Notes: generated from the sequence alone by a model not told the origin. Positions 1 to 9,092 are shown, counted from the first letter of the stretch. The stretch: 64,000 bases of DNA from Pseudomonas brenneri (GCF_007858285.1 NZ_VFIL01000003.1:310001-374000), one strand, 5' to 3'. Program-made: numbers and translations.

Positions 1-2
1 AG

Positions 3-155
3 GCCTCGGAGATCGTGCACATCGGCCAGGCCATCATGAACCAGCCGGGTGAGCAAAATACCCTCAAGTATTTTGTGAACACCACGTTCAACTACCCGAC
101 CATGGCCGAAGCCTATCGGGTTGCCGCGTACGACGGCCTCAACCGGCTTTTTTGA
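3..155 (+). CDS. sthA: Soluble pyridine nucleotide transhydrogenase, C-terminal end only
   Basis: The window opens inside this gene; the last 50 codons and the TGA stop are visible. The end contains [27 protein letters not shown] and a GLNRLF terminus, which match the dimerisation-domain end of SthA/UdhA, a cytoplasmic FAD flavoprotein that transfers hydride between NADPH and NAD+. The conserved HIGQ segment near the flavin and redox-partner interface is present. Start and nucleotide-binding domains lie outside. In Pseudomonas sthA is commonly followed by a glycerophosphodiester phosphodiesterase, a PilZ protein and lol genes, as here, which supports the call. Confidence 0.9.
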
Positions 156-197
156 GCGGCTCCGGCCGGTGGCCTGAGCCGGCCGGGGAGACCGATT

Positions 198-920
198 TCA
201 GTAATTCCCGAGAGTGGCAGTGGCCAAACCGGGAAAGTCTGTAATCAGGCTATCTACGCCGAAGTCGGCGAGCCTGCGCATCAGCGCGGGTTCGTTGACT
301 GTCCACACGGACACGTGCAGGCCCTGGCGCTGGGCTTTTTCCAGTCGCTCGGGGGTGCACAGCGTCCAGTTCAACGCCAGAATCTCACAGCCGTAGTTCT
401 GGGCGACCTTCAGCGGGTCGAGCCAGGCATATTCGGCGACCAGTCCACGGGATAGGTCCGGCGTCAGGTCCAATGCGGCCTTCAACACTTCCCGCGAGCT
501 TGAGGTCACGGTGACCTTGTCCAGCAAGCCAAACCGCTGGGCCATTTCCCGAATCGCCAGCACGGTGGTCGCGGCGCGGGTGCGCGAGGCACTTTTGACT
601 TCCAGTTGCCAGTGGTCGAAGTCGCACTTTTCGAACAGCTCTTCCAGGCGTGGGATCGGGCAGGGGGTGACCCAGCCCGGGCCGCCCTTGCGCGCGTCCA
701 TCTTCACCAGGTCGGCGGCGGCGTATTCCACCACCTTGCCACGGCGGTCGGCGGTGCGCTTGAGGGTCGGGTCGTGGATCACCATCAACTCGCCGTCCAT
801 GGACAGGTGCAAGTCCAGTTCGCAACGGCGCACGCCGTGCTTGAGGCATTGCTGGAAGCTGGTCAGGGTGTTTTCCGGTGCTTCGCCTTTGGCGCCGCGA
901 TGGCCATAAATCAGGGTCAC
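198..920 (-). CDS. Glycerophosphodiester phosphodiesterase family protein (GDPD)
   Basis: Predicted 240-residue cytoplasmic enzyme that hydrolyses glycerophosphodiesters to glycerol 3-phosphate and an alcohol. GDPD hallmarks are visible: YGHRGAKGEAPENTL near the N-terminus (catalytic His and Arg), then ELDLHLSMDGELMVIHDPTL, which carries metal-binding Glu/Asp and the second catalytic His. No signal peptide, so it resembles cytoplasmic UgpQ rather than periplasmic GlpQ. I chose the GTG start at 920 because AAAGGAG lies just upstream and the family begins right before the HRG motif; an open extension upstream has no family similarity. It converges on sthA and is followed upstream by a PilZ gene on the same strand. 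Confidence 0.9.
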   Translation of the reverse strand: MTLIYGHRGAKGEAPENTLTSFQQCLKHGVRRCELDLHLSMDGELMVIHDPTLKRTADRRGKVVEYAAADLVKMDARKGGPGWVTPCPIPRLEELFEKCDFDHWQLEVKSASRTRAATTVLAIREMAQRFGLLDKVTVTSSSREVLKAALDLTPDLSRGLVAEYAWLDPLKVAQNYGCEILALNWTLCTPERLEKAQRQGLHVSVWTVNEPALMRRLADFGVDSLITDFPGLATATLGNY

Positions 921-964
921 AGATGCTCCTTTGCGCCAGGTGTCCTGGCTGGATAAATACGAAA

Positions 965-1549
965 TCAGGTGTCTAGGCCGTCGTTTTGTTCGCGGGCCAG
1001 GCGCCGTTCCTGGGCCTGTTTTTGCAGAATGTAGCGGGCCAGCAACTGGCGCTGGGCGTCGGTCATGGACTCGAACTCGGTGCCAACGTCGAAGCCGCTG
1101 CCTTTGGGGTCGCAATGGGTGACTTTGGCTCTTAACAGTAGGCCAAGGGCCTGGGGCATCAGTACCAGCTTGACCGCCAGGTGGCTGCCCGGCGGCAGTG
1201 GCGTGGGGTGCTGGAAGTCGATACCGCCTTCGGAGATGATCACCGGCTGCGGTGCGCCGATCTCACCCAGCAGGCTTTGCGCCATGACCTGGCTGAGCAA
1301 ATCCATGCGTTTGTTCTGCACCTTGAGGAAGGCGGCGAGGGTGCGGTCGCGCTCGCCAAGCTGGCGCAGCAGGTGCTGGGATTCGAATTCGCTCAGGTGC
1401 AGTTCACTGAGCAGATTGAACAGTGGGGAATCATCCAGCAACACTTCCTTGCCCAGCGCTTGGGCGGCAGGCAGGCTTTTGATTTGAAGTGCGATCATGT
1501 CGTCGATACGGTAGTATTCGCGGCGATCTTCTTCATCTAATGTCGTCAT
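965..1549 (-). CDS. PilZ-domain protein, probable c-di-GMP effector
   Basis: 194-residue soluble protein. The N-terminus has REYYRIDD, fitting the RxxxR part of a PilZ c-di-GMP site; a central helical region of about 90 residues follows, and the C-terminal half has IISEGGIDFQHP, corresponding to the xSxGG part of PilZ. The usual Asp/Asn before that serine is Ile, so ligand binding is not certain. A similar protein sits between the GDPD gene and lolC in other Pseudomonas. Target is unknown. It is divergent from lolC, with about 95 bp between starts. Confidence 0.8.
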   Translation of the reverse strand: MTTLDEEDRREYYRIDDMIALQIKSLPAAQALGKEVLLDDSPLFNLLSELHLSEFESQHLLRQLGERDRTLAAFLKVQNKRMDLLSQVMAQSLLGEIGAPQPVIISEGGIDFQHPTPLPPGSHLAVKLVLMPQALGLLLRAKVTHCDPKGSGFDVGTEFESMTDAQRQLLARYILQKQAQERRLAREQNDGLDT

Positions 1550-1643
1550 GGCGAACCCCAGGTAACGGTAATGGTCTGAGTGTAAAGCTGCTTACCAGAC
1601 CCCGCCACCGGGACGTCTTCTTTTCCTCCGAACAAGCCCCGAC

Positions 1644-2894
1644 ATGTTCAGACCTCTCTTCGTATTTATCGGCACGCGTTATACCCGTGCAAAGCGTCGC
1701 AATCATTTTGTGTCGTTCATTTCCCTGACCTCCATGATCGGACTCGCCCTGGGCGTGGTCGTGATGATCGTGGTGCTATCGGTGATGAATGGCTTCGATC
1801 ATGAGATGCGCACCCGCGTGCTGGGCATGGTGCCCCACGCGACCATCGAGTCCGGTGAGCCCCTGGCTGACTGGCAAGGCCTGGCCGACAAGGTCAAGCA
1901 GAACCCCAAGGTGCTGGCCGTCGCGCCGTTTACCCAGATGCAGGGCCTGTTGACCAACGATGGCAAGGTGCAGAAAGTCCTGCTCAATGCCATCGATCCG
2001 GCGCAGGAGCGCAAGGTCTCGATCATTGACCAGTTCATGCAGCAGGGCCAACTCGACGCCCTTACGCCTGGCAGTTTCGGCATCGTCATTGGTGACCGCG
2101 CAGCAGCCAAGCTGGGCGTGGCCATCGGCGACAAGCTGACCTTTGTCGCCCCTGAGGTCACGGTGACCCCGGCCGGTATGTTCCCGCGCATGAAGCGCTT
2201 TACCGTGGTCGGCATCTTTCATGTCGGTGCCGGCGAGATCGACGGCTTCCTCGGCTTGACCAACCTTACCGACCTGGCTCGCCTGCACCGCTGGAAGCCG
2301 GATCAGGTGCAGGGCCTGCGCCTGAAATTCAACGACTTGTTCGAGGCGCCGCGCGGTGCCTGGGAAATCGCCCAGCAGTTGGGTGAAAGCCAGTACTACG
2401 CCCGCGACTGGACCCGTACCCACGGCAACCTGTACCAGGCGATCCGCATGGAAAAAGCCATGATCGGCCTGTTATTGCTGCTGATTGTCGCGGTGGCGGC
2501 CTTCAACATCATCTCCACCCTGGTGATGGTGGTGAACGACAAGAAGGGCGATATCGCCATCCTGCGCACCCTCGGCGCCACGCCGGGGCAGATCATGGCG
2601 ATCTTCATGGTCCAGGGTACGGTGATCGGTGTGGTCGGTACCGTGATCGGCACGGTGGTGGGGATTTTCGCCGCGCTGAACGTCAGCGCCGCCATCGCCG
2701 GTGTCGAAACCCTGATCGGCCACAAGTTTCTCAACGCCGACGTCTACTTCATCGATTATTTGCCATCCCAGGTGCAGAGCCAGGATGTGTTGATGGTGGG
2801 CGGCGCCGCGTTGGTCCTGAGTTTCCTTGCCACCCTGTATCCAGCCTGGCGCGCGGCACGTACCCAGCCGGCGCAGGCTTTACGTTATGAGTGA
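1644..2894 (+). CDS. lolC: Lipoprotein-releasing ABC transporter permease LolC
   Basis: 416-residue inner-membrane permease of the LolCDE complex, which extracts outer-membrane lipoproteins from the inner membrane and hands them to LolA. The N-terminus has [18 protein letters not shown] and one transmembrane helix (about residues 25-50), then a large periplasmic MacB-like domain (about 50-260), and three C-terminal helices with the FtsX/LolE core motif [19 protein letters not shown]. The protein ends [12 protein letters not shown], typical of the family. Length fits LolC/LolE. The gene overlaps the reading frame of lolD and is followed by a second, clearly paralogous permease. Confidence 0.95.
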   Translation: MFRPLFVFIGTRYTRAKRRNHFVSFISLTSMIGLALGVVVMIVVLSVMNGFDHEMRTRVLGMVPHATIESGEPLADWQGLADKVKQNPKVLAVAPFTQMQGLLTNDGKVQKVLLNAIDPAQERKVSIIDQFMQQGQLDALTPGSFGIVIGDRAAAKLGVAIGDKLTFVAPEVTVTPAGMFPRMKRFTVVGIFHVGAGEIDGFLGLTNLTDLARLHRWKPDQVQGLRLKFNDLFEAPRGAWEIAQQLGESQYYARDWTRTHGNLYQAIRMEKAMIGLLLLLIVAVAAFNIISTLVMVVNDKKGDIAILRTLGATPGQIMAIFMVQGTVIGVVGTVIGTVVGIFAALNVSAAIAGVETLIGHKFLNADVYFIDYLPSQVQSQDVLMVGGAALVLSFLATLYPAWRAARTQPAQALRYE

Positions 2895-2901
2895 ATCGGG
2901 C

Positions 2902-3585
2902 ATGAGTGAAAAAGCAATCCTGAGCTGCCGCAACCTGGGCAAATCCTACGAGGAAGGCCCGGAATCGGTGGTGGTGTTGTCCAACCTGCAGCTTGAACTC
3001 CACCCTGGCGAGCGCGTGGCGATCGTCGGCAGTTCCGGCTCCGGTAAAAGTACCTTGCTCAACCTGTTGGGCGGCCTCGATACGCCGTCCCATGGCAGTG
3101 TGTGGCTGGCCGGTGAAGAACTCTCGGCCTTGAACGAGAAGGCCCGTGGCCAGTTGCGCAATCGCTCCCTGGGCTTTGTGTATCAGTTCCACCACTTGCT
3201 GCCAGAGTTTACCGCCCTGGAAAACGTGTGCATGCCGCTGTTGATCGGCAAGACCGCGATCCCGCAGGCGCGCCAGCGTGCCACGGCGTTGCTGGAGCGC
3301 GTCGGCCTTGGCCATCGCCTGGAGCACAAACCGGCAGAGTTGTCCGGCGGCGAGCGCCAGCGTGTGGCGATTGCCCGTGCCCTGGTGAACAACCCGGGCC
3401 TGGTGATGCTCGACGAGCCGACTGGCAACCTCGACTCCCACACTGCCCAGGGCATCAAGGACTTGATGTTGGAGCTGAGCACCCAGATGCGCACCGCGTT
3501 CCTGGTGGTGACCCATGACATGAGCATGGCCCGGCAGATGGACCGTGTGCTGCACCTGCAGGAAGGTCATCTGGTCGCCATTTGA
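2902..3585 (+). CDS. lolD: Lipoprotein-releasing ABC transporter ATP-binding protein LolD
   Basis: 227-residue ATPase that powers LolCE. Visible motifs: Walker [13 protein letters not shown]-loop [18 protein letters not shown], signature [15 protein letters not shown], Walker [13 protein letters not shown] and the H-loop THD. I prefer the ATG at 2902 (protein begins MSEKAILS), which gives the usual length; an in-frame ATG at 2887 inside the end of lolC would add five residues. Either way the gene is tightly coupled to lolC. The downstream permease begins 60 bp later, after a possible hairpin terminator. Confidence 0.95.
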   Translation: MSEKAILSCRNLGKSYEEGPESVVVLSNLQLELHPGERVAIVGSSGSGKSTLLNLLGGLDTPSHGSVWLAGEELSALNEKARGQLRNRSLGFVYQFHHLLPEFTALENVCMPLLIGKTAIPQARQRATALLERVGLGHRLEHKPAELSGGERQRVAIARALVNNPGLVMLDEPTGNLDSHTAQGIKDLMLELSTQMRTAFLVVTHDMSMARQMDRVLHLQEGHLVAI

Positions 3586-3596
3586 CCTGTTTCAAG

Positions 3597-3629
3597 CCCG
3601 GGCCCCCGTGCCTGGGTTTTCTATTTTTT
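3597..3629 (+). terminator. Possible intra-operon terminator/attenuator between lolD and lolE
   Basis: CCCGGGC at 3597-3603 can pair with GCCTGGG at 3610-3616 (seven pairs, one of them G-U in RNA) around a six-base loop, followed by TTTTCTATTTTTT. It lies in the 60 bp gap between lolD and lolE, so it could lower lolE expression relative to lolCD. Seen as sequence only; the function is inferred. Confidence 0.45.
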
Positions 3630-3645
3630 CAGGCGGTGCAAGCGA

Positions 3646-4890
3646 ATGTTCAGACCGTTATCGATTTTCATCGGCACGCGCTATACCCGCGCCAAGCGCC
3701 GCAACCGTTTTGTCTCGTTTATCTCGATGACCTCGATGATCGGCCTCGCCCTGGGCGTGCTGGCGATGATCGTGGTGTTGTCGGTGATGAATGGTTTCCA
3801 GCGGGAAATGAGCTCACGCATCCTTGGCATGGTGCCGCACGCCACCATCGTCGGCGTCAACCCGATCAGCGACTGGCAACCGGTGGCGGCGGCTGCCCTG
3901 AAGAACCCGGAAGTCACGGCGGCCGTGCCGTTCACCGAGATGGAAGGCATGCTGTCGTACAAGGGCTCGATGCAACCGATCCAGATCAGCGGCATTGATC
4001 CGGCCCAGGAAGGCAAGGTGTCCATCGTCACCCAGCATATCGTCCAGGGAAGCCTGGAAAACCTGCAGCCGGGTGAGTTCGGCGTGGTGATCGGGGAAAT
4101 TACCGCGCGCCGTTTCCGCCTGAATGTGGGCGACAAGCTGACGCTGATCGTCCCGGAAATCAGCACTGCTCCTGGCGGTATCACCCCGCGCATGCAGCGG
4201 TTGAACGTGGTGGGCGTGTTCAAGGTCGGTGCCGAGCTGGATGGTTCGATGGCCCTGATCCACGTCGCCGATGCCGCGCAAATGCTGCATTGGCAGCCCA
4301 ACCAGGTGCAAAGCGTGCGCCTGGCGGTCAAGGATCTGTATGCGGCGCCCAAGGTTTCGGCGGATATCGCCACAGGCCTCGGTGCAGCCTACAAGGCGGA
4401 CGACTGGACCCATACCCAGGGCAGCCTGTTCAGCGCGATGAAGATGGAAAAGACCATGATCGGCCTGTTGTTGCTGATGATCGTGGCTGTCGCGGCCTTC
4501 AATATCATCGCCACGCTGATCATGGTGGTGAACGACAAGGGCGCGGACATTGCGATCCTGCGCACCATTGGCGCCACGCCGCGGCAGATCATGGCGATCT
4601 TCATGGTCCAGGGCACGGTGATCGGTATCGTCGGCACCCTGATTGGCGGCGTGCTGGGGGTGATTGCCGCGCTGAACGTCAGCGAACTGGTGGGCTGGAT
4701 GGAGCGCGTGACCGGGCAGCATATCTTTAGTTCGGACGTGTATTTTGTCAGCAACCTGCCTTCGGAACTGCAAGGTGGCGATGTGCTGCTGATTTGCAGT
4801 GCCGGGTTTGTGTTGAGCTTTTTGGCGACGATCTACCCGGCGTATCGCGCGGCGAAGATTGAGCCGGCGCATGCCCTGAGATATTCGTAG
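3646..4890 (+). CDS. lolE: Lipoprotein-releasing ABC transporter permease LolE (LolC paralogue)
   Basis: 414-residue inner-membrane permease, the second subunit of the LolCDE lipoprotein exporter. It is close to the upstream LolC along its whole length: same N-terminal [20 protein letters not shown], one N-terminal helix, periplasmic domain, and three C-terminal helices with DIAILRTIGATPRQIMAIF, ending KIEPAHALRYS. The two permeases look like an old tandem duplication flanking lolD, as in E. coli. Assignment as LolE rather than a second LolC rests on position. The start follows a GGCGGTGCAAGCGA leader with only a weak ribosome binding site. Confidence 0.93.
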   Translation: MFRPLSIFIGTRYTRAKRRNRFVSFISMTSMIGLALGVLAMIVVLSVMNGFQREMSSRILGMVPHATIVGVNPISDWQPVAAAALKNPEVTAAVPFTEMEGMLSYKGSMQPIQISGIDPAQEGKVSIVTQHIVQGSLENLQPGEFGVVIGEITARRFRLNVGDKLTLIVPEISTAPGGITPRMQRLNVVGVFKVGAELDGSMALIHVADAAQMLHWQPNQVQSVRLAVKDLYAAPKVSADIATGLGAAYKADDWTHTQGSLFSAMKMEKTMIGLLLLMIVAVAAFNIIATLIMVVNDKGADIAILRTIGATPRQIMAIFMVQGTVIGIVGTLIGGVLGVIAALNVSELVGWMERVTGQHIFSSDVYFVSNLPSELQGGDVLLICSAGFVLSFLATIYPAYRAAKIEPAHALRYS

Positions 4891-4899
4891 GGTTCAAGA

Positions 4900-4994
4900 C
4901 CGCTTTCGCGAGCAAGACCGCTCCCACATTTGTACCGCGTACTCTCTTTGAAATGGGGTCAAATGTGGGTGTGGGCTTGCTCGCGATGAGGCCC
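4900..4994. repeat. REP-type inverted pair (REPIN)
   Basis: Two inverted arms, TTCGCGAGCAAGACCGCTCC and GGTGTGGGCTTGCTCGCGA, separated by about 40 bp, lie between lolE and the sensor kinase gene, which converge here. The arms belong to the GTGGGAGCGGGCTTGCTCGCGA class that recurs in this window. Confidence 0.75.
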
Positions 4995-5006
4995 GCCCAG
5001 CTTGCA

Positions 5007-6368
5007 TCAATCCCTCTTGGGCAACTCAATCACAAACCGCGTCCACCCCGGCTGTGACTCACAGAAAATCCTCCCCCCATGCGCCCGCACTATCGACTGG
5101 GTAATCGCCAACCCCAGCCCCGCATGCTCACTGCTGCCTTCATGCCGTGCCGGATCCACGCGGTAGAACCGGTCAAACAGCTTGGTCAGCAACCCCTGGG
5201 GAATCCCGGTTCCGGTGTTTTCCACGCTCAGGTTCACGCCCTGGGCGTTTTCGCTGATCCTCACCCGCACTTCACCGCCCGGCGGGGTAAAGCGCAGGGC
5301 ATTGTCCAGCAGATTGGAAAACGCCCGGCGCAGCATGCTGCGGTCACCGGCGGCGCTGGCGCTGCCGTCGCGCAACAGGTTGACCTGGGCATCCTCGGCC
5401 AATGGCGCGAAGAACTCCAGCAAGGCATCTACCTCGTCGGCCAGGGCCAGGGGCTCGCGTCTGGGGTTGAGTAAACCGTGGTCGGCCTTGGCCAGGTACA
5501 ACATGTCATTGACCAGTTGGGCCATCCATTGCAGTTCTTCCAGGTTGCTGTGCAGCGCTTCGCGGTAGTCCTCCAGCGGCCGAGGCTGAGTAAGGATGAC
5601 CTGGGTCTGGGTCAGCAGGTTTGATAAAGGTGTGCGCAGTTCGTGGGCGATATCGGCGGAGAATGCCGAAAGCCGCTGGAACGCATCGTCCAGGCGGCTG
5701 AACATGGCGTTGAAGGCCTGGGCCAGTTCCGCCAGTTCGGCCGGCATCTGTTCCTGGGGCAGGCGCTGGGTCAGGGAGTGGGCGCGCACGCGGCTGGCCA
5801 CTTCGGTCATCCGCCGCAGGGGCCGCAGCCCGCTGCGTGCGGCCCAGGCGCCGAGAAGCGCGGTTGCCAGGGCAGACAGGCCGACCGTCAGCCAGATCAG
5901 GTGTTGCATGCGTTGCAGGAAGTGTTGGTGATGGGTGATGTCCAGCATCAGGATCAACTGCGCGGAGCCCGGTTTGCCTGGGTTCAAGGGGGCGTTGTAC
6001 ACCCGGTAATTGGTGCCGGCGTTTTGCAGGCTGTGCAGGCCAGGCGTGGTGGGCAATTCGGCGGGAATACGCGGGGAGCTGTCAAACCAGCGCTGGCCAT
6101 CGGCGGCATTGATGCGCACGGACAGATCGGGTTGATGGCTCAGTTCGTCTGCCAGTGCGGCTTGGCGCTGGGCGAACAGCGTTGGGGTATCGGCGTCTTG
6201 CAGGGCGCTGCGCAGGGCCATCAGCTTGCTGTCGAGCAGTTGCTGGTCCAGTTCGATGAAGTGTTTCTCGCTGGCCTGGCTGAACAACACGCCTGCCAGC
6301 AGCGAGACCACGGCGGTGCAGCCGGCAAACAACAACGCCAGGCGGCTGGACAGGGAGATGCGCTTCAT
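5007..6368 (-). CDS. copS: Heavy-metal sensor histidine kinase, CopS/CusS type
   Basis: 453-residue inner-membrane kinase that would sense periplasmic copper (or silver) and phosphorylate the adjacent regulator. Order: transmembrane helix about residues 8-30, periplasmic sensor about 130 residues, second helix ending AWAARSGLRPLRR, HAMP, then the H-box SADIAHELRTPLSNL, N-box NLLDNALRFTPPGG, and G-boxes GTGIP and GLGLAI. The ATG at 6368 overlaps the TGA of the regulator gene (TGATG), so the two are translationally coupled. Metal specificity is inferred from family and from the divergent cupredoxin. Confidence 0.88.
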   Translation of the reverse strand: MKRISLSSRLALLFAGCTAVVSLLAGVLFSQASEKHFIELDQQLLDSKLMALRSALQDADTPTLFAQRQAALADELSHQPDLSVRINAADGQRWFDSSPRIPAELPTTPGLHSLQNAGTNYRVYNAPLNPGKPGSAQLILMLDITHHQHFLQRMQHLIWLTVGLSALATALLGAWAARSGLRPLRRMTEVASRVRAHSLTQRLPQEQMPAELAELAQAFNAMFSRLDDAFQRLSAFSADIAHELRTPLSNLLTQTQVILTQPRPLEDYREALHSNLEELQWMAQLVNDMLYLAKADHGLLNPRREPLALADEVDALLEFFAPLAEDAQVNLLRDGSASAAGDRSMLRRAFSNLLDNALRFTPPGGEVRVRISENAQGVNLSVENTGTGIPQGLLTKLFDRFYRVDPARHEGSSEHAGLGLAITQSIVRAHGGRIFCESQPGWTRFVIELPKRD

Positions 6369-7048
6369 CAACTGAACCGCTCTTCCAGCACATAGCCCAT
6401 GCCGCGTACGGTGTGGATCAGCTTGTTGGGAAAACCGTCATCGATCTTCAAGCGCAGGCGGCGGATGGCCACTTCGATGATATTGGTGTCGCTGTCGAAG
6501 TTCATGTCCCAGACCTGGGAGGCAATCAGCGATTTTGGCAGCACTTCGCCCTGGCGGCGCAGGAGCATTTCCAGCAGGGCGAACTCCTTGGCGGTCAAGT
6601 CGATGCGCTGGTTGCTGCGCTCCACGCGACGCCGGATCAAGTCCAGGCGCAAGTCGGCCAGGTGCAGGCTGGTCTCCTGGGGCGTGCTGCTGCCCCGGCG
6701 CAACAGGCTGCGCACCCGGGCCAGCAGTTCGGAGAACGCGAACGGCTTGACCAGATAATCATCGGCGCCCAGTTCCAGGCCGTGGACCCGATCCTCGACC
6801 GCATCCCGCGCGGTCAGAAACAATACCGGGATTTCCAGACCGGCACTGCGCACCGCCTGGAGAATTTGCCAGCCAGTGCGACCCGGGAGCATCACATCGA
6901 GGATCAGCAAGTCGTAGTCGCCGGTCAGCGCCAGGTGCTGACCGGTGGTGCCATCGGCCACCAGTTCGGTATTGAATCCGGCTTCGGCCAGGCCCTGGCG
7001 CAGGTATTGGCCGGTTTTAGGTTGGTCTTCGACGATCAGCAGTTTCAT
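6368..7048 (-). CDS. copR: Heavy-metal response regulator, CopR/CusR type (OmpR family)
   Basis: 226-residue transcription factor. The receiver domain (1-115) has [11 protein letters not shown], the phosphoacceptor Asp in [10 protein letters not shown] (about residue 51) and the switch Lys in YLVKPF; a winged-helix domain follows, with ELLDLTAKEF-like [14 protein letters not shown] and ending [12 protein letters not shown]. It should bind cop-box palindromes; one is present upstream at 7114-7127, between this gene and the divergent cupredoxin gene. The ATG at 7048 is preferred over an in-frame TTG two codons upstream. Confidence 0.9.
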   Translation of the reverse strand: MKLLIVEDQPKTGQYLRQGLAEAGFNTELVADGTTGQHLALTGDYDLLILDVMLPGRTGWQILQAVRSAGLEIPVLFLTARDAVEDRVHGLELGADDYLVKPFAFSELLARVRSLLRRGSSTPQETSLHLADLRLDLIRRRVERSNQRIDLTAKEFALLEMLLRRQGEVLPKSLIASQVWDMNFDSDTNIIEVAIRRLRLKIDDGFPNKLIHTVRGMGYVLEERFS

Positions 7049-7113
7049 AGGCAACTCATGGCAACGGGTAGCAGCGGGCTTTATACCGTGCGCACAGGGG
7101 AACTGGCATAACC

Positions 7114-7127
7114 TGACAATTTTGTAA
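7114..7127. promoter_or_regulatory. Candidate cop box (CopR operator)
   Basis: TGACAATTTTGTAA is a near-perfect palindrome resembling the CopR/CusR operator (TGACAnnnnTGTAAT-like) in the gap between divergent copR and the cupredoxin gene. It is about 65 bp before copR and 78 bp before the cupredoxin start, a plausible position for activating both. Confidence 0.6.
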
Positions 7128-7204
7128 TCTAGCAGTCAGGTAGCTGGCAGCGGTGCATTATTAAAGTGTCCCACAGGCTGTTCCTATACCTTTGGAGGAT
7201 AAAC

Positions 7205-7729
7205 ATGTTTTTGCGTAAATCTTGGTGGTTGGCAAGTTGCCTGTTGGTGTTGAGCGTCCCGGCACTGGCCGATGGCGCCGACACTTTCGCGTTTGGCGAG
7301 GCTGCGCCGGCAACCAAGGCCACTCGTACAGTGGAGGTGGTGCTGCAGGATATTTCCTTCGCCCCTACGTCTCTTGACGTAAAAGCCGGTGAGACGGTGC
7401 GCTTTGTGCTGGTCAACAAGGGCCAGTTGCTGCACGAATTCAATCTGGGTGACGCGACCATGCATGCCGATCACCAGAAGGAAATGCTCAAGATGCAGGC
7501 CAGTGGCATGCTGACCGCCACCGGCATGGGCCAGATGGACCACGCAGCCATGGGCCATGGCGACATGGGCGGCATGAAGCATGACGATCCCAACAGTGTG
7601 CTGGTGGAGCCGGGCAAGAGCGCCGAACTGACCTGGACCTTCAGCAAGGCCGGTGCGCTGGAGTTTGCCTGCAATATCCCTGGGCACTATCAGGCAGGGA
7701 TGGTCGGCAAGCTGACTATCAGCAAGTAA
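7205..7729 (+). CDS. Periplasmic cupredoxin-domain copper protein (CopI-like)
   Basis: 174 residues with an Sec signal peptide (MFLRKSWWL...VPALA, cut about residue 22). The mature part has a plastocyanin-like fold: [30 protein letters not shown] (first His ligand), then [13 protein letters not shown] supplying Cys, His and Met ligands of a type 1 copper site. Between them is a Met/His-rich insertion (about 85-125, with [19 protein letters not shown]) that could bind extra copper. TTGGAGGAT just upstream fixes the start. Divergent from copRS, so likely induced by copper; role probably copper tolerance or binding in the periplasm. Confidence 0.88.
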   Translation: MFLRKSWWLASCLLVLSVPALADGADTFAFGEAAPATKATRTVEVVLQDISFAPTSLDVKAGETVRFVLVNKGQLLHEFNLGDATMHADHQKEMLKMQASGMLTATGMGQMDHAAMGHGDMGGMKHDDPNSVLVEPGKSAELTWTFSKAGALEFACNIPGHYQAGMVGKLTISK

Positions 7730-7796
7730 CCCCGGGGCTCAAAGGCGGGAGCAAAGGCTGTTAGACTGGCGGGGTTTATTTAGCCAGGTTTCCGCC

Positions 7797-8627
7797 ATGC
7801 ATCCCGCAGCCGAACATTCGCCGCTGGGCAAGTCCAGTGAATACATCTCCACTTACACCCCTTCATTGCTGTTCCCGATTCCGCGCGCGGCCAAGTGGGC
7901 CGAGCTGGGCCTGAGCGCCGAGACGCTGCCCTATAAAGGCGTGGATTTCTGGAACTGCTTTGAATTGTCCTGGCTGCTGCCCTCTGGCAAGCCGGTGGTG
8001 GCTATCGGTGAGTTCAGCATCCCGGCTGACTCGCCGAACATCATCGAGTCGAAATCTTTCAAGCTTTACCTCAACTCGTTGAACCAGACGCCGTTTGCCG
8101 ACATGCCAAGTCTTGAGGCAACCCTGCGTACGGACCTGAGTGCGGCAGCCGGCAAACCGGTAGGCGTGCGCATTCGCAGCCTGGCCGAAGTGGAAGGCGA
8201 AGGTGTGGGCAGCCTGCCGGGCGTGTGCATCGATGAGCTGGATATCAGTGTCAGCAACTACGAGCACCCACGCCCGGAACTGCTGCGCTGTGACGATTCC
8301 CGCGTGGTGGAGGAGAGCGTGCATAGCCATCTGCTCAAATCCAACTGCCCGGTGACCAGCCAGCCGGATTGGGGCAGCGTGGCGGTGGAGTACCGCGGCG
8401 CGGCGCTGGATCACGCCAGCTTGTTGGCGTACCTGGTGAGTTTCCGCCAGCACTCGGACTTTCATGAGCAGTGCGTGGAGCGGATCTTTCTCGACCTGCA
8501 GCGGTTGCTCAAGCCTGAGAAATTGACGGTGTATGCGCGGTATGTGCGTCGGGGCGGGTTGGATATCAACCCGTATCGCAGTACCGAGGATGTGTCGTTC
8601 CAGAACCTGCGCCTGGCCCGTCAATAA
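7797..8627 (+). CDS. queF: NADPH-dependent 7-cyano-7-deazaguanine reductase QueF
   Basis: 276-residue cytoplasmic enzyme that reduces preQ0 to preQ1 in queuosine biosynthesis. The long two-lobed (YqcD/QueF type II) form is shown by length, by the QueF motif [12 protein letters not shown] in the N-terminal half, and by the catalytic Cys in [12 protein letters not shown] in the C-terminal half with the downstream [12 protein letters not shown] (substrate Glu/His). The ending [19 protein letters not shown] is typical. Stands alone; gap of 67 bp to the cupredoxin gene. No riboswitch recognised upstream. Confidence 0.97.
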   Translation: MHPAAEHSPLGKSSEYISTYTPSLLFPIPRAAKWAELGLSAETLPYKGVDFWNCFELSWLLPSGKPVVAIGEFSIPADSPNIIESKSFKLYLNSLNQTPFADMPSLEATLRTDLSAAAGKPVGVRIRSLAEVEGEGVGSLPGVCIDELDISVSNYEHPRPELLRCDDSRVVEESVHSHLLKSNCPVTSQPDWGSVAVEYRGAALDHASLLAYLVSFRQHSDFHEQCVERIFLDLQRLLKPEKLTVYARYVRRGGLDINPYRSTEDVSFQNLRLARQ

Positions 8628-8701
8628 ATCTGATGAGCGATGGGGTGGCGGAAAGATTCACTTCCACCACCCTTACTAGCTAAGCGTCCAAACCGTTACT
8701 T

Positions 8702-8884
8702 TCAGTATGTGATTTTGTCTGAATCCAGTTTAGCCTGCTTTAAGCTCGCAATATCCTCTGGCGTTGCAACCTGGAACGATCCCAAGACTTCTGATGTACT
8801 TGAGCCCTTTTCTTGTGACCGATCGTTGGGTTGAAGCGATGATTGTGTTTGTGGCGATGCGGGATTGTTTGCAATAGCTTCCAT
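8702..8884 (-). CDS. Doubtful small ORF, hypothetical protein of 60 residues
   Basis: An open frame starting ATG at 8884 (a TTG eight codons upstream is another option) encodes a polar Ser/Gln-rich peptide ending in TPEDIASLKQAKLDSDKITY. GGAG lies 12 bases upstream of the ATG, a little far. Base composition is more AT-rich than neighbours, and third-position GC bias is weak, so it may be acquired DNA or not a gene. Nothing recognisable by family. Confidence 0.25.
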   Translation of the reverse strand: MEAIANNPASPQTQSSLQPNDRSQEKGSSTSEVLGSFQVATPEDIASLKQAKLDSDKITY

Positions 8885-8964
8885 TGTAGGTAAATGCTCC
8901 GAAATCAAATAAGAGGGTCATTCCTCTCACAAGCTAGGTGGCAAATACTGCAGATTGGGTTCCG

Positions 8965-8970
8965 CTATAC
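8965..8970 (+). promoter_or_regulatory. RpoS-like -10 element
   Basis: GCTATACG resembles the sigma-S -10 consensus (CTATACT). It lies about 8-10 bases before the predicted start of the candidate small RNA that ends at the terminator at 9065-9092. No clear -35 element is seen, which is common for sigma-S promoters. Confidence 0.35.
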
Positions 8971-8977
8971 GACGAAG

Positions 8978-9092
8978 TTTTTCATGGGGGTGTTAACAGA
9001 TGACTCTTGTCTGTGACCCAAGGGGGAGCGATGTTGCGAGGTGGTGTCCGTGCGTGCATAAAGATCCGATGCCAGCTAAAGCATCGGACTTT
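8978..9092 (+). ncRNA. Candidate small RNA, about 115 nt
   Basis: A run without a convincing gene sits between an RpoS-like -10 (8965-8970) and a strong intrinsic terminator (9065-9092). The interval has a short hairpin (ACAGA and TCTGT around 8996-9014) and a G-rich CCAAGGGGGAGCG segment. Size and promoter type resemble the RpoS-dependent RgsA/P16 family of Pseudomonas, but I cannot confirm identity from memory. Both short frames here lack coding character. Confidence 0.4.
9065..9092 (+). terminator. Rho-independent terminator
   Basis: TCCGATGC (9065-9072) and GCATCGGA (9081-9088) form a perfect eight-base-pair stem with loop CAGCTAAA, followed by CTTTTGTTGT. No protein gene on the plus strand ends nearby (queF ends 438 bp upstream), pointing to a short RNA. 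Confidence 0.75.

Noticed and set aside
7730..7796. preQ1 riboswitch upstream of queF
   Set aside because: Only a five-base-pair hairpin is seen, and no preQ1 class I, II or III consensus could be fitted; the leader is also very short.
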